Source: Lithobates sylvaticus (Eukaryota; Chordata; Amphibia; Anura; Ranidae). From it: a DNA stretch of 64,000 nucleotides. The translations under genes and the position numbers were made by a program. The stretch is from the NCBI GenBank assembly GCA_028564925.1, contig CM053030.1, forward strand, positions 409,205,738 to 409,269,737. Reading direction: 5' to 3'. Below are positions 32,961 through 44,382 of the stretch, piece by piece; the stretch's first letter is position 1, and every line of letters begins with the position of its first letter. The notes under the pieces are model-generated. The model ran no database searches. It saw only the letters and a list, made by a program, of their open reading frames with translations, and was not told where the DNA came from.

Positions 32961-33973
32961 ATCTGACATTAACTTTAACATGTCAACACAGGCCCTAAAT
33001 CTCAGGACTGGCTGGACAGAATACAAATTCTTTGACAGGTAAAACACCGACCATATATGCATTTCATAAGTGTATTTAGCTTTTTGACTGGAGTTCAGCT
33101 TTATTAACCACCTCCCGCCCGCCGTATAGAAAAATGTGACAGGGATGAAAGCTGAAAATTGGCCTGGGCAGGAAGGAGGTGAAAAGGCCCGGTATTAAAG
33201 TTTTTAAAGTGTGAGCAGCATATGAATCTCTGATTTATTTTTACTAGGGGATTAAGTCCCACTCCCTGTCCTATTGAGAGCACTTAAGTGAGCATTAAGG
33301 AATTCCTAATGGATAGTGCATGTGGATGGATGACACTTCACTTGAGATCAGACTAGTCAAGCCTCTAGCAACAAATTGACACAAAATTAGAAAGGCATAC
33401 AGAGGAGTGTTTTGAACTAATGGTCAAGTTCAATAGTTAAGTTTATAGCAGGTACCCTGTGGTATCTGCTAATGGGAAGACGTGTTGCCAACTGGTAGAA
33501 TAATGACCATAGGCGTGTGCACAGGGTGTGTTGGGTGTGCAGGTTCCCCTTGCTCCCCCCTATTTTAGGATGGAGAGCAGAGAAGGGGCCAGTAAATATG
33601 ACATTTACCAGCTGCTTTCTTTTCTGAATGAACACAATGATGAGTGATCTGTACCGATCAATCACTGTGTTCATACATAACTTAAATATAGTAAATTGTG
33701 TTTACTATGCTTCAGTTTGTGAAGGAACAGGAAGCTGCTCAGCACAGAGCATTCCCATCCATTCACTGCCCCATGCAGATGAGGCTACAGTGAAAGGGAC
33801 TGGGGAATCTCTGTCCTCAGTCTCTTTCTCTGTCTCAAAACTGAGCTTGAACTTTGGGGTGCACACCCTAATGCAATAGGATGCGTACACCTGTGATAAT
33901 GACTAAACATGCAATTGGTATTTGTGATCTATCTTACCAGCCACTGAACATAGATCTAACTTGTATGTATTGT
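32961..33973. other. Unassigned sequence
   Basis: No gene recognised. 33104-33200 begins 'TTAACCACCTCCCGCCCGCC' with a mirrored 'AGGAAGGAGGTGAAAA', perhaps a small MITE remnant. Confidence 0.45.
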
Positions 33974-34955
33974 AGTTAAAGCAGGCATGTCCAAAGTCTG
34001 GCCCATGGGCCACTCGCGGCCCGCGTTCCGGTTTTGAATGGCCCACCTGGTTATTTGGACATGTATATCTTTTGTGGCCCCCAACGTTCTCCTAGCGACG
34101 GGGCCACAAAACATATATATGCTGGCTGCCTCGGAGGAGATGGGGAGGAGGCGGGACGAGTGCCGTACACACACAGGAGAATTTCCTGTTTATATGACAG
34201 CCTCTGTAATAGGAAGTCCCATCTCCTGCGCTGCCATTTGACGACTGTTCTGTCCATCATAGGAGGCGGGACTTTGTATTAAAGAGCCTGCCAAGAAAAA
34301 AGGAGTTTTTTTTCCTGTATGGATTATTTTGGCACTCATCCCACCCCTCCCTGTCCCCTCCGAGGCTGCAGATGGATAGGCATCAATCAGGCTGCACTGA
34401 TGGCAATGGTGAGTCTGCATTCCTGGCAATGGGGGTGCTGCATTCCTGGCAATGGGGGTGTTGCATTCCTGGCAATGGTGGGTGTTGCATTCCTGGCAAT
34501 GGTGGGTGTTGCATTCCTGGCAATGGTGGGTGCTGCACTGATGGCAATGGTGGGTGCTGCATTTCTGGCAATGGTGGGTGCTGCGTTCATGGCAATGGGG
34601 GGGCTGCATTCATGGCAATGGTGGGGCTGCAGATGGGCACTGACCCTTATTTTGCTTCACAGTTCTTTATTTAAAATTTTTAGTATTTGTTCTGAAACTT
34701 CCCTCTTAAAGTGAAGGTGCGTGTTTATATGCCAATAAATACGGTATATATAACACGCCCAAGCTCATCTCTTTACTCACACACAGCCAAGGCAAGAAAA
34801 TTCTTGTTGGGCAGTGTATTAGTGCTCGGACAAACACACTTAGACCGAATTTTAATGGTTCAAAGAATGTCAGCCAAAATGGTCGGCCCTCACGCATGTT
34901 CACTTCATCAAATCTGGCCCTCTTTAAAAAAAGTTTGGACACCCCTGAGTTAAAG
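33974..34955. mobile_element. hAT-like non-autonomous element with 8-bp target duplication
   Basis: The body is 33982-34947, with ends CAGGCATGTCCAAAGTCTGG and AAAGTTTGGACACCCCTG in inverted orientation. Both sides carry the exact 8-bp duplication AGTTAAAG (33974-33981, 34948-34955). Terminal CAGG...GTCCAAA and an 8-bp duplication are typical of hAT (Charlie-like). No transposase is present. The interior contains a minisatellite and a tail shared with two other loci. Confidence 0.88.
34365..34750 (+). repeat. Minisatellite and tail inside the hAT element
   Basis: About eight units of ~28-30 bp 'GCATTCCTGGCAATGGTGGGTGT' type, degenerating at the right, then 'CTGCAGATGGGCACTGACCC', 'TTATTTTGCTTCACAG' and 'GCCAATAAATACGGTATA'. 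The tail equals that at 14200-14325 and, reversed, 29045-29110. Confidence 0.75.
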
Positions 34956-35699
34956 CAACACAGTTTTGTCAAGATAGTGAATTGGATAGTGGAGTAACAG
35001 CAGCTGCCTGTCCAGTTTTCTAGACAGGTAAACCTGATTAGCTTCCAGTGCTGCCTCTGAGGGTACTATATCAAAATAAATATATTTATTTTTTGAGCAG
35101 CTGGAATAAATGGGGGTAATCTATACCTGTGTAAACTTACAGCTTAAAAAAAAATGGCAGGTTTACTTTAAATGTAGCCTTCAGACTGGTGTCATCTTTT
35201 ATAAACCTGATTACATTAGGATGATTAGGAAATCTGATGCCCTGCGAGCTTTAGATACAAGAAGCTAGAAAATAAGCCGTTCCATGTGTATAACTCAAAG
35301 TAATCCTTCAAAAGGAATTGAATGGATGTGGGACAAGTCAATCACCATGTAATTACAATGCGATCATACGAAAGTGAATACCATACAAATGCTAAAAAAT
35401 CTATTCTGTTTATATACTTGGCAGACGGTCACCCTTATCTTTGTATCTACACCTGATCCTGAGAACAAAATGTAATCCCTATATAAACACGGTAATTAGT
35501 GAGTTTAGCTAGCGTTTTTTTAACGTATCAGTTTGAAATAAATGTAATTTTGAACACTTTTTTTTTATTATTGTTTTTTTTTTTTAACATTTCATAAAAG
35601 TTTGGGACAAATTAGGATGAATCAAGATGATTTTTTCTAAATGTTGCTATCATTTTTTTCTACATTGTAACTACTGACTCTTTAACCTATTGGTTAACA
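34956..35699. other. Unassigned AT-rich sequence
   Basis: No gene recognised. Long T runs at about 35560-35585. Confidence 0.5.
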
Positions 35700-36490
35700 G
35701 CTTAGTCCACTTAAAATTCAGCACCCCCTACCCTTGGGGGTCAGAGGTAGAAGTGCCCCCCTTACTTTTTTGCTAATAATGTAGTGCCCTCTTACATTTG
35801 TGGTCAGAAGTGTCCCCCTTGTTGGTGTCCGGTGGTGAAGTGCCCTATTAAGTTGGTGGTCAATGTTTAGGTGCACCCTACATCAGTGTCAAGTGGTGAA
35901 GTGCACCTTATTGTTGGTGGTCAATGCTAAAGTGCTTCCTGGTGCTGGTGGTCAGTGTTGAAGTGCCCCCCTGAGGTTTGTGGTCAGTGTTGAAGCGCAT
36001 CCTACGTTGATGTCCAGTGGAGAAGTGAACCCTTATTTTGGTGGTCAATGATGAAGTTCACCCTTATGTTGGTGGTCAGTGTTGAAGTGTCCCCTGAGGT
36101 TGGTGGTCAGTGTTGAAGTATACCCTACAACGGTGTCCACTGGTGAAATGCACCCTTATGTTGGTGGTCAGTTTTGATGTGCTCCCTGAAGTTGGTGGTT
36201 AGTGTTGAAGTGCACCCTACATTGGTGTTTACTGGTGACTTGCACCCTTACGTTCATGGTCAATGCTAAAGTGCCCCCTGGTGTTGGAGGTCCGTATTGA
36301 AGTGCACTCTACGTTGGTGTCCAGTGGTGAAGTGCACCCTTATGTTGGTGGTCAATGCTAAAGGGCCCCCTGAGGTTGGTCAGTTTTGAAGCACCTGCTA
36401 CATTGGTGTGCACTATATCAAGTACCCTTATGTTGGTGCTTGATATTGTTCCCCTTTCATTGGTGGCCAATGTAGTTCCCCCTAACCTTG
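35700..36490. repeat. ~30-bp minisatellite with higher-order pattern
   Basis: About 25 degenerate units built on 'TTGGTGGTCAGTGTTGAAGT' and 'GCACCCTACATTGGTGTCCA', in which variants ('CAATGCTAAAGTGCCCCCTG', 'GTCCAGTGGTGAAGTGCACC') recur in a fixed order, giving a longer repeat of roughly three to four units. No inverted structure is present. Confidence 0.8.
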
Positions 36491-38099
36491 GTGGTCAGAG
36501 ATGAAGTTTCCGCTTAAGCTGCTGCAGAATGTGTTAGTGTTGAATGATTGAATATTAAAACACAACAGAGCCAAAATTATTGTAGCTGACTTGGAGCCTT
36601 GAGAATTGCTAATTGTTGATTACAGTAATCACAATGGTTAATAAGCCTCAGTTTGATGCTTCCTTCTCTTTAAAATAGATTTGCAAGCTTAAAAAATTCT
36701 AAGCTGGTTATATAATACCTAAAGTTTTCCCGGGACATAAATGATGTAAACAACTGCTTAGGGCCCCATAGCTAGCAGGTGGCCCTCAAGTGAACATTGA
36801 AGAAATCATTTATATTGCACTTCAATTTATTTCACTCAGCTGGTGGGTAAGTTAAAAAAAGTGAACAGCATGACAATAAACACACCTTGGTTTTATGCTG
36901 GAGTAAAGGCACTCATTAGAAGTTATGTACCTATCTACCCACTGCCCATTACTTTAACTAGACAGCTGCTCAGTGGGGAGGCTCATATACAAAGCCTTCC
37001 CTATACGGATCAGCAAGTACAGGTGGCATCATGCAGTGTGGTGGGAGAGGACTGCATCACAACTAGCGCTTGATAACTCCTGACTGGCTAAAAATGATTG
37101 CTGCTGGCAATCTGTAAGCAGAGGAAATAGCTGGAGATTAATAGACTAAAAGTTATGAGAAGAACTGGGGAGTAATAAGAAACAAAAGAATGTAAAGAGC
37201 AACCAGCCAAAAAAATGAAGACTGTTCCTGGAGATGGAGAGGATCAAGATGTACAAGTAACACATAGAGAGAAAGGTGAGAAAGAAAAACTACAGCTGTG
37301 ACAACTGGAATTGGAGTGCTTTGAAATGAAAATATCGAGAGGGAAGTTTACAGATTCACAGTGGAGCTAAAAATACAGCATTTGTTGATTGAAATGAAAG
37401 ACATATCCCCTTTCTCCTCTGATTTATATTCAAGCAAAATAAATTTTCCAGCTACACATGCTCATCTTTTCTTCACAGCTTCTCCACCCTGGTGCTGGGA
37501 AAGTGTGCCAATGACTTACTCCCATAGTCCCCAAATGACAGAACTGGTGTTTAGCTACTCAGGCACCCACTGCCGCTACTTGGACATACCTGGGAACTTT
37601 TCACAATGGACCCAGCAATGCCAGAATGTTGATCCAGTTGTTGGGACATTACCAGAATCATTACATCTCCATAATTCATATTCCAGAGGTGTAAAATGTA
37701 AACCAAGGGCAGCAAACGGGACATCATTCTTGTGCTGCATGCTGTGCTCTGCAGTAATTGAAAGCCTGGAATGAAAGATGGAGGGATGCTTTATGGAGCC
37801 ACTAGCAAACCATTCTGATTGAGTGGGGGCATGATAAGTGTTCTTCTCTTGAGGGAGGCCCACTGTAAACAAGGGGGTGGTCATAGCAGGTAATTGGAAA
37901 TAGGTCACTTACTGGGTGGCAGCCAGATACACTAGAAGTTTCACCAAAATGGTGAGGGGGTAGGTGTCAACCAACATGCACTGTCAGTGTCACTGGAATG
38001 GTTTACACACAGTGTACCTGGCTCCCACCTATACACCATGCTGGTGACACTGACGGTGCACCTGGCTGAGACCTACAGATCGGTCTGTTACTGTCACTG
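36491..38099. other. Unassigned sequence
   Basis: No gene recognised. A 137-codon open frame at 37361-37774 has no family signature, signal peptide or matching neighbour and is probably chance. 37980-38060 and 38300-38325 share 'GTCAGTGTCACTG' words. Confidence 0.45.
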
Positions 38100-38290
38100 C
38101 AATGGTGAATAGGTAACATAGAATCATAGAAGCATAGAAGAGTGACGGTAGAAGACCAAGTGGCCCATCCAGTCTGCCCATTTTTTTTTTTTTTTTTATT
38201 TATCCAATTTTTCTTTGTTTTGTCTAAGTATAGATCTATGTTTATCCCTAGCATGTTTGAATACACTTACTGTTGCAGGTAGAAGTATAA
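38100..38290. repeat. Dispersed-repeat fragment (LINE-tail-like)
   Basis: 'AACATAGAATCATAGAAGCA', 'AAGACCAAGTGGCCCATCCA' and 'GTCTGCCCATTTTTTT' are a combination I recognise from amphibian interspersed repeats. Orientation and clade are uncertain. Confidence 0.4.
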
Positions 38291-38959
38291 ACCAGGTTCA
38301 TTGTCAGTGTCACTGCAATGGTCTGTAGACACTATAGACCACACGTGTCAGTCAACAGCAGAGGGGAGGACAGAACTCCTACAGATTCTGTGCTTCTCTG
38401 TGTAGCTAAAGCACTCCATCTCTACCTCCCCTGGTCTCAGCATTCAACAGACTCCGGCAGCTGACTCCTGCCCTCCTCTGATCCTCCTTCAGACCCTACA
38501 ATTTCTGTTTCCTAACTCTGTTCCCAGCTTCTTCCCAGCAGCAGCACATGGTAAGGGGGGGGAGGGGTGCACTGTAATGTAAGGTAGGGTGGGGGACTCT
38601 TGACTTCTAATGGTGGGTAGGGGTTCTTCTCTTGACATTTGATGTAAGAGGGATGGGGTGCTCTGGACATCTAGTCTTATAAATGCAACCGGCCTTCCTT
38701 GTTTGCCTACCACACAATGTAACCATCTGAAGGAATATGTTGTTATATGTTGGATTACCTGCCAATAAAGCTTTTGTAAAAGAATAATGTACAAGTGAAT
38801 GTAAGAGATGACATCAATAAAGGAGCTAGGGAGGAGGTGGGATCCTTATGGGTAGAGCTCCAAAGGGATAATGCTAAGGGGAAAATACTGGGAGTATGCT
38901 ATAGCCCCCCTAACCTGAGGGAGGAGGGGGAGACAGACCTCCTATCACAATTTGGATAA

Positions 38960-40461
38960 GCAGCAAGAATGGGAAGTGTTATCATAATGGGGGATTTTAA
39001 TTATCCAGACAGACTGGGTAGAGGGGACCACGCATTCGTCTAAGGCTCACATGTTCCTAAATGTCTTGCAGGACAATTTCATGGGTCAAATGGTAGACGC
39101 ACCAATGAGAAACAAGACGTTACTAGATCTACTGATTGCCAACAATACAGACCTAATCATGGATGTGGAAATACGGGGCATTTTAGGAAACAGCGATCAC
39201 AGGTCAATTGGCTTCAGTATAAATCACACAAATAGGAAACACAAGGGGAACACAAAGAAACTGAATTTCAAAAGAGCCAACTTCCCTAAACTACGAACCT
39301 TGCTAGAAGATATAAATTGGGATAAAATTTTAGAAACAAAGAACATGGAGGAGAGATGGGTTTGCTTTAAAAGCATATTAAATAAGGGCATTAGCATGTG
39401 CATCCCATTGGGAAATAGATTTAAAAGAGTGAACAAAAGTTCTGGATGGCTTAACACTAATGTAAAAATGCATATACAAGCAAAGGAGAAGGCCTTCAAA
39501 AAATACAAGGCTGAGGGATCATCAGCATTCAGACTTTACAAAGACTGTAACAAGATATGTAAGGGTGCAATTAGGGCGGCTAAGATAGAAAACAAAAGAC
39601 ACATAGCGGAGGAGAGCAAAAAAAATCCCAAGAAATTCTTTAAGTATATAAACAGGAAAAAAGGGAGAACAGACCATATTGGCTCCATAAAGAACGAGGA
39701 AGGACATCTGGTTACAAAAGGTATGCCCTGCAGGGAACCCTATCTCCCTTTGAGGAGGTGGCAGAATTAGAAATAGACTTGGTAAACTTAACACTAATAA
39801 ATCACCAGAACCAGTGGTTTATCTGGATTTTGCAAAAGCATTGGACACAGTTCCCCATAAACATTTACTGTACAGTAAGATCCGTTGGCATGGGAATTAC
39901 AGACCAGTTAACCTAACATAAATAGTATGCAAGCTCTTGGAGGGGATGATAAGGGATTATATACAAGGCATTAGCAGTAATTAGCATGCATTCATGCATT
40001 CATGGAGATTCGTTCTTGCCAAACCAATCTATTAACCCTCTGAGGCAGTGAGCTGTCATCTAGATAAAGTAAAGCCCGTAGATGTGGTATATCTGGATTT
40101 TGCAAAAGCATTGGACACAGTTCCCCATAAACATTTACTGCAAGATCCGTTTTGCAGACAACACTAAGCTAAGTAGGGCAATAACTTCTCCGCAGGATGT
40201 GGAAACCTTGCAAGAAGATCTGAACAAATTAATGGGGTGGGCAACTACATGGCAAATGAGGTTTAATGTAGAAACATTTAAAATGATGCATTTGGGTGGC
40301 AAAAATATGAATGCAATCTACTCACTAGGGGGTGAACCTCTGGGGGAATCTAGGATGGAAAAGGACCTGGGGGTCCTAGAAGATGATAGGCTCAGCAATG
40401 GCATGCAATGCCAAGCTGCTGCTAACAAAACAGTGTATTGGCATGCATTAAAAAGGGGATT
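38960..40461 (+). pseudogene. CR1 endonuclease-RT, decayed
   Basis: MGDFNYPD-like text appears near 38985-39010 ('GGGGGATTTTAATTATCC'), then a 239-codon open part from 39051 with LLDLLIANN and the endonuclease signature GNSDHRS (SDH at residues 48-50 of that part). EESKKNPKKFFKYIN follows at about 39605. RT remnants continue with DFAKALDTVPHK (twice), FADNTKLSR and the GWATTWQMRFNVETFKMMHLGG thumb block (in part) up to about 40460. Most of the palm domain is missing. The host-like function is LINE target-primed reverse transcription; this copy is dead. Confidence 0.85.
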
Positions 40462-42784
40462 CCATTAGCAGTAGCAACATCTCTGCAACACACATCCTTT
40501 TGTATGGAAGGTAGACTCTTTATATTACATCAAATAGGAAATTATTGTACGAACTTAATTATGGTGCTTTATTGGTAAGGATAATGATGGAATTGCGGAA
40601 ATGGAGAAGCTGCTCCTTAACATGGTTTGGTAGAGTCAATAAACTAAAAATGAACATAATACCCAGACTAATTTAGGTTTTGTGTACTATTCCAATCCTA
40701 CTCCCTCAGAATTTTTTTTCAAACAGATACGCAAAGCTTTTGCATCCTTTGTATAGAAGCATAAAAGCCCCAGAATAGCATATGATACACTAAGCAGAAG
40801 TAAAGGAGAAGGAGGAATTGGGCTCCCAGATATGGCCATGTATTACGGAGCAATGTCCCTTGTACGTATTCTTAATTGGTGCCATGATAATACAAACAAG
40901 GCTTGGGTCTCATTAGAAAAAACAATGGCGGGTAGAAACTTAGAAGGGGCACCCTGGATACTGACGGCAGCAAGAGGCCTTTGCAAGGTGGACTTCCCCA
41001 ATAACACGGGGTTGTTTATCGGTGTGGGACAGAATGAATAAAACTGTCAAATATGCCTCCTGGGTATCACCGCTAGCACCATTAGGAGGGTTTCCTTGGT
41101 TCCCCCCAGGAGAGGAGGTGGGGGTATGGGGATCGGAGGGGAATACAGCCTGTGCCAGGTATGTCCTGCAGGGAACCCTATCTCCCTTTGAGGAGGTGGC
41201 GGCATCCCTGGGGAACATAGCTATGGCAAGGTGGAGATATTTCCAAATGTCTAATTTCTTTGGGAAATTAAAAACCCAATTAAGGCTTTTGAGTTCTCTT
41301 ACCATATTTGAGAATATGTGTGTGAAAACCTCATAGCCTAATCATTTGTTATCGAATGTACAATTTCCTATTTTATTAAGGAATGGGAAAAAGAACTAAA
41401 GTATATGTTTACCTCGTCACAGGTGAAGAAGTTATTGGAGGCAACTCATTATACCTCAATAAATTCCTTGACACAAGAAATGTCATATACGTTTATGGCC
41501 AGATGGTATAGAACACCAACACGATTGGCACAAATATATCCGACATCAAATGAAAGTTGTTGGAGGGGCTGTAATCAGAGGGGCACATATCTTCATATAT
41601 GGTGGGATTGCCCAATAATTAGACCTTTCTGGGAAGAAGTAGCCCCATGGATAGAAAAGTTATCCAGTAAACCTATCGAAGTGTCGCCTCCCATTTTCTA
41701 TTCCATTGAATGCCGGTATCTATCAAATCATATAAAAAAAAGTGTTATCCCACATTTGCTGAACGCAGCTAAAACACTGATACCTAGGCATTGGAAACAG
41801 ATTACATGCCCTACACTCCTGGAATGGAAAAGAGAGGTAGAAGTAATAATGGAGGCAGAAAGATGGGTGCATAAAATTAGAAATCAACAGGAATTTTTGA
41901 GAACTTATGGGCAGAATGGAAACAATATTCCCGGAGATTGGGAAAGAGTAAAATACATTAGAAGGTGGATATAGGCAGGTATTGCAATAATAGGAGGTAA
42001 CATTGGTGTGAAGACTCAGCCCTCGTATAGGTGTATCAGATACTAAGATAATGTATGTAAAATAAATGTAGAGTATATAAATTGGTGAGGTGGGTTTTTT
42101 TTTTCTTCCTCTGTGGGGGGCAGGGGAGGAACGGGAGAGCGAAGTAGGGTTTATTCCCCCCCCCCCCTTTTTTGTTTTGTTTTCTTCTCTGTGAGGTTTG
42201 TTTTGTAAGACACATAAGGATATGTCTATTAATAATCAACACAATTAGAGATACAAGACACATATAAACAAAGAAGATATCAGCACTTCTTCTTTTTTTT
42301 TTTTTTTTTTTTTAATATCCCTTATATGAAATATATACGGGCAAAGGCACCAATATAAAGTAATGAACCTATAATAGATACACAATTGCACATAAGAAGG
42401 GATTACCTTCTCGTACATTCCCCCTCACAGGGGTCTTAAAATGTTTTATTTTTTTTGGTAGTATTCTTTGGTTGTGTCCCTTTTCTGCCTCCCCTCCCCG
42501 CCCCCCCCTTTTTTTTTTTCCTTTTTTGGGTTTAGCTTTGTTGTATTTTTTTTTTTTTTTATTTTGTCCTGGTTTGTTTTTGTTTGGATGAGATGGGGGT
42601 GGCGGGTTTTATAATTTGTATAAAGGGTTTATAAGATAACCTATATAAATGGGAAAAGTGCCTTAAGTTAGAAGAAGTAAAGATAGAAGTATATATATTG
42701 TAGTTCACTCATTTTTTTTTCCATGTACAGCATTATATGGTTTGGTTTAAATGTAAAAAAATTAATAAAGATTGAATTATAAAA
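40462..42784 (+). mobile_element. L1-clade LINE, 5'-truncated, inserted in the CR1
   Basis: About 2.3 kb, ending in an A run after 'AATAAAGATTGAATTATAA', flanked by a near-identical 12-bp target duplication, AAAAAGGGGATT (40450-40461), which recurs as AAAAAGGGGGATT from 42785. It contains the end of ORF2 and a long T/C-rich 3' UTR with C runs at about 42156-42167 and T runs at 42292-42313. Confidence 0.85.
40800..41974 (+). pseudogene. L1 ORF2 C-terminal region
   Basis: GEGGIGLPDMAMYYGAMSLVR-like text (in part, from about 40806) is the end of the RT/thumb region. After decayed frames, a 189-codon open part at 41405-41974 carries FMARWYRTPTRLAQIYP and the Cys-rich CX3CX7HX4C motif (C52, C56, H64, C69 of that part), diagnostic of L1 ORF2 C-termini. 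Endonuclease and RT core are absent because of 5' truncation. At least two frame changes lie between about 41040 and 41405. Confidence 0.85.
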
Positions 42785-43141
42785 AAAAAGGGGGATTAAC
42801 TCCAGGGATAAAGTGATCATTTTCCCACTTTACAAGACTTTGGTCCGGCCTCACCTGGAGTATGCTGTCCAGTTCTGGGCACTAGTCCTCAGGAAGGATG
42901 TACTGGAAATGGAGCACAAAGAAGGGCAACAAAGCTAATAAAGGGTCTGGAGGATATTAGTTATGAAGAAAGGTTGCGAGTACTGATCTTATTCTCTCTC
43001 TGGAGAAGAGACGTTTGAGAGGGGATATGATTTCAATTTACAAATACCATACTGATGACCCCACAATAGGGATAAAACTTTTTTGCAGAAGGGAGTTTAA
43101 TAAGACACATGGCCACTCACTAAAATTAGAAGAAAAGAGGT

Positions 43142-43713
43142 TTAAAGCGGTTCTACACTCATTTCATTTAGTAAATCTCTTTGCCTTCCAAATCAGGCAA
43201 AGAGTACTAAATGAAATGTTTTTTTTTTTTTTTTTTTTTTACTTACCTTGTAATTGAAGACTTCCGGTCTTCTCCCTCTGCGGCGGCGGGCGGGGTCTTG
43301 CGTCGATCGTCGTCACGCCGCACTGTCTCCTGGGATCTGGTGTCATTGATCCCAGGAGCCAGTGCGGGCATCTTCCGAAATCTCGCGAGATTTCGGCCAC
43401 ATCTTCCGAAATCTCCCGAGATTTCGGCCGCATCTGCCGAAATCTCGTGAGATCTCGGCAGATGAGCCGTTACTGCGCACGCGCGAGTAACGGCAGTGCA
43501 TGCTGGGCCATCTAAAGTCCCTGTGGGTGTTTCACATGCCCACAGGCAAGATGGCCCCCAGCACTAAAGAAGAAGACGAGGAACTTCATCGGACGAAAAC
43601 CGGCGGCGATCGAGATGGAAGATGGAACAGGTGAGTCCCCTAATAAAGGTAAGCACACTTTATATTACATCCTAAAAAAAAAAATTTTTTTTCAGAGTGC
43701 AGAACCGCTTTAA
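43142..43713. mobile_element. T2/Kolobok-like TTAA MITE inside the CR1
   Basis: Starts TTAAAGCGGTTCTACACTC and ends GAGTGCAGAACCGCTTTAA, with TTAA at 43142-43145 and 43710-43713 in the middle of CR1 sequence. The left part has an internal hairpin (CATTTCATTTAGTA / TACTAAATGAAATG). Three ~27-bp units around palindromes such as TCTCGCGAGA lie at 43374-43465. Confidence 0.88.
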
Positions 43714-43938
43714 TATTAAACTGCATAGAGGATTCTTTACTGTAAAAGAGGCAAGGATGTGGAATTCCCTTCCACAGGCCGTGGTTTCAGCGGGTGGCAT
43801 CGATAGTTTCAAAAAAACTATTAGATAAGCACCTGAACAACCACAACATACAGGGATATACAATGTAATACTGACATATAATCACACACATAGGTTGGAC
43901 TTTTTTTCAACCTCATATACTATCTAACTATATGTAAC

Positions 43939-44382
43939 TTAAAGAGGAGTTGCACCTAAAAAAAAAATAATTAAAAGTCGGCAGCTACAAATACCGCAGC
44001 TGCTGACTTTTAATAATCGGACACTTACCTGTCCCAGGGTCCAGCGATGCAGGGGATCGAAGCCCGACTCGTCTCCCCCTCCGCTCGGCAGCACCGGCAT
44101 TGTAACTGTGGGCGCCCGGCTGTGGCGTCACAGCCGGGCACCCACTGCGCATGTGCGGTCATCTGGGAAATGTGACGTGTCCCAGATGATTGACAAGAGG
44201 GAGGGGGCAGATCTCTCTTCCTGTGCCAAGGGAAGTGACGTCAAGAGCCCAGGCGCTGAAGGAGGCAGACTATAAGGGACCCCCTAGCAACAGGCATTTA
44301 GAGGTGAGTAATATTTTTGAGTAGTATTTTTTTTATGCACATAAATTACTTTTTTTTTTTTTTTGGTGGAACTCCACTTTAA
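43939..44382. mobile_element. T2/Kolobok-like TTAA MITE, forward copy
   Basis: Starts TTAAAGAGGAGTTGCACC and ends GGTGGAACTCCACTTTAA. It begins only 4 bp after the CR1 3' end. Family members are at 25931-26358 (inverted) and 9560-9707 (3' fragment). Confidence 0.82.

Larger units (their letters stand above)
38785..43935 (+). mobile_element. CR1-clade LINE, scrambled and interrupted
   Basis: Recognisable CR1 runs from endonuclease (38785-39720) through RT pieces (39763-40461), resumes after an L1 insertion at 42785-43141, is interrupted by a MITE at 43142-43713, and ends at 43714-43935 with the CR1 3' end ('GGTTGGACTTTTTTTCAACC'). Large parts of the RT are deleted, and two segments are out of place (39719-39762 and 39820-39870). 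Confidence 0.85.

Noticed and set aside
34383-34714. CRISPR-like array of ~29-bp units
   Set aside because: Units are directly adjacent with no unique spacers and the context is a eukaryotic hAT element, so it is a minisatellite. The same applies to 60647-60950 and 48550-48980.
37361-37774. 137-codon open frame as a host gene
   Set aside because: No domain, signal peptide, splice context or conservation evidence; length is within chance for 64 kb read in six frames.
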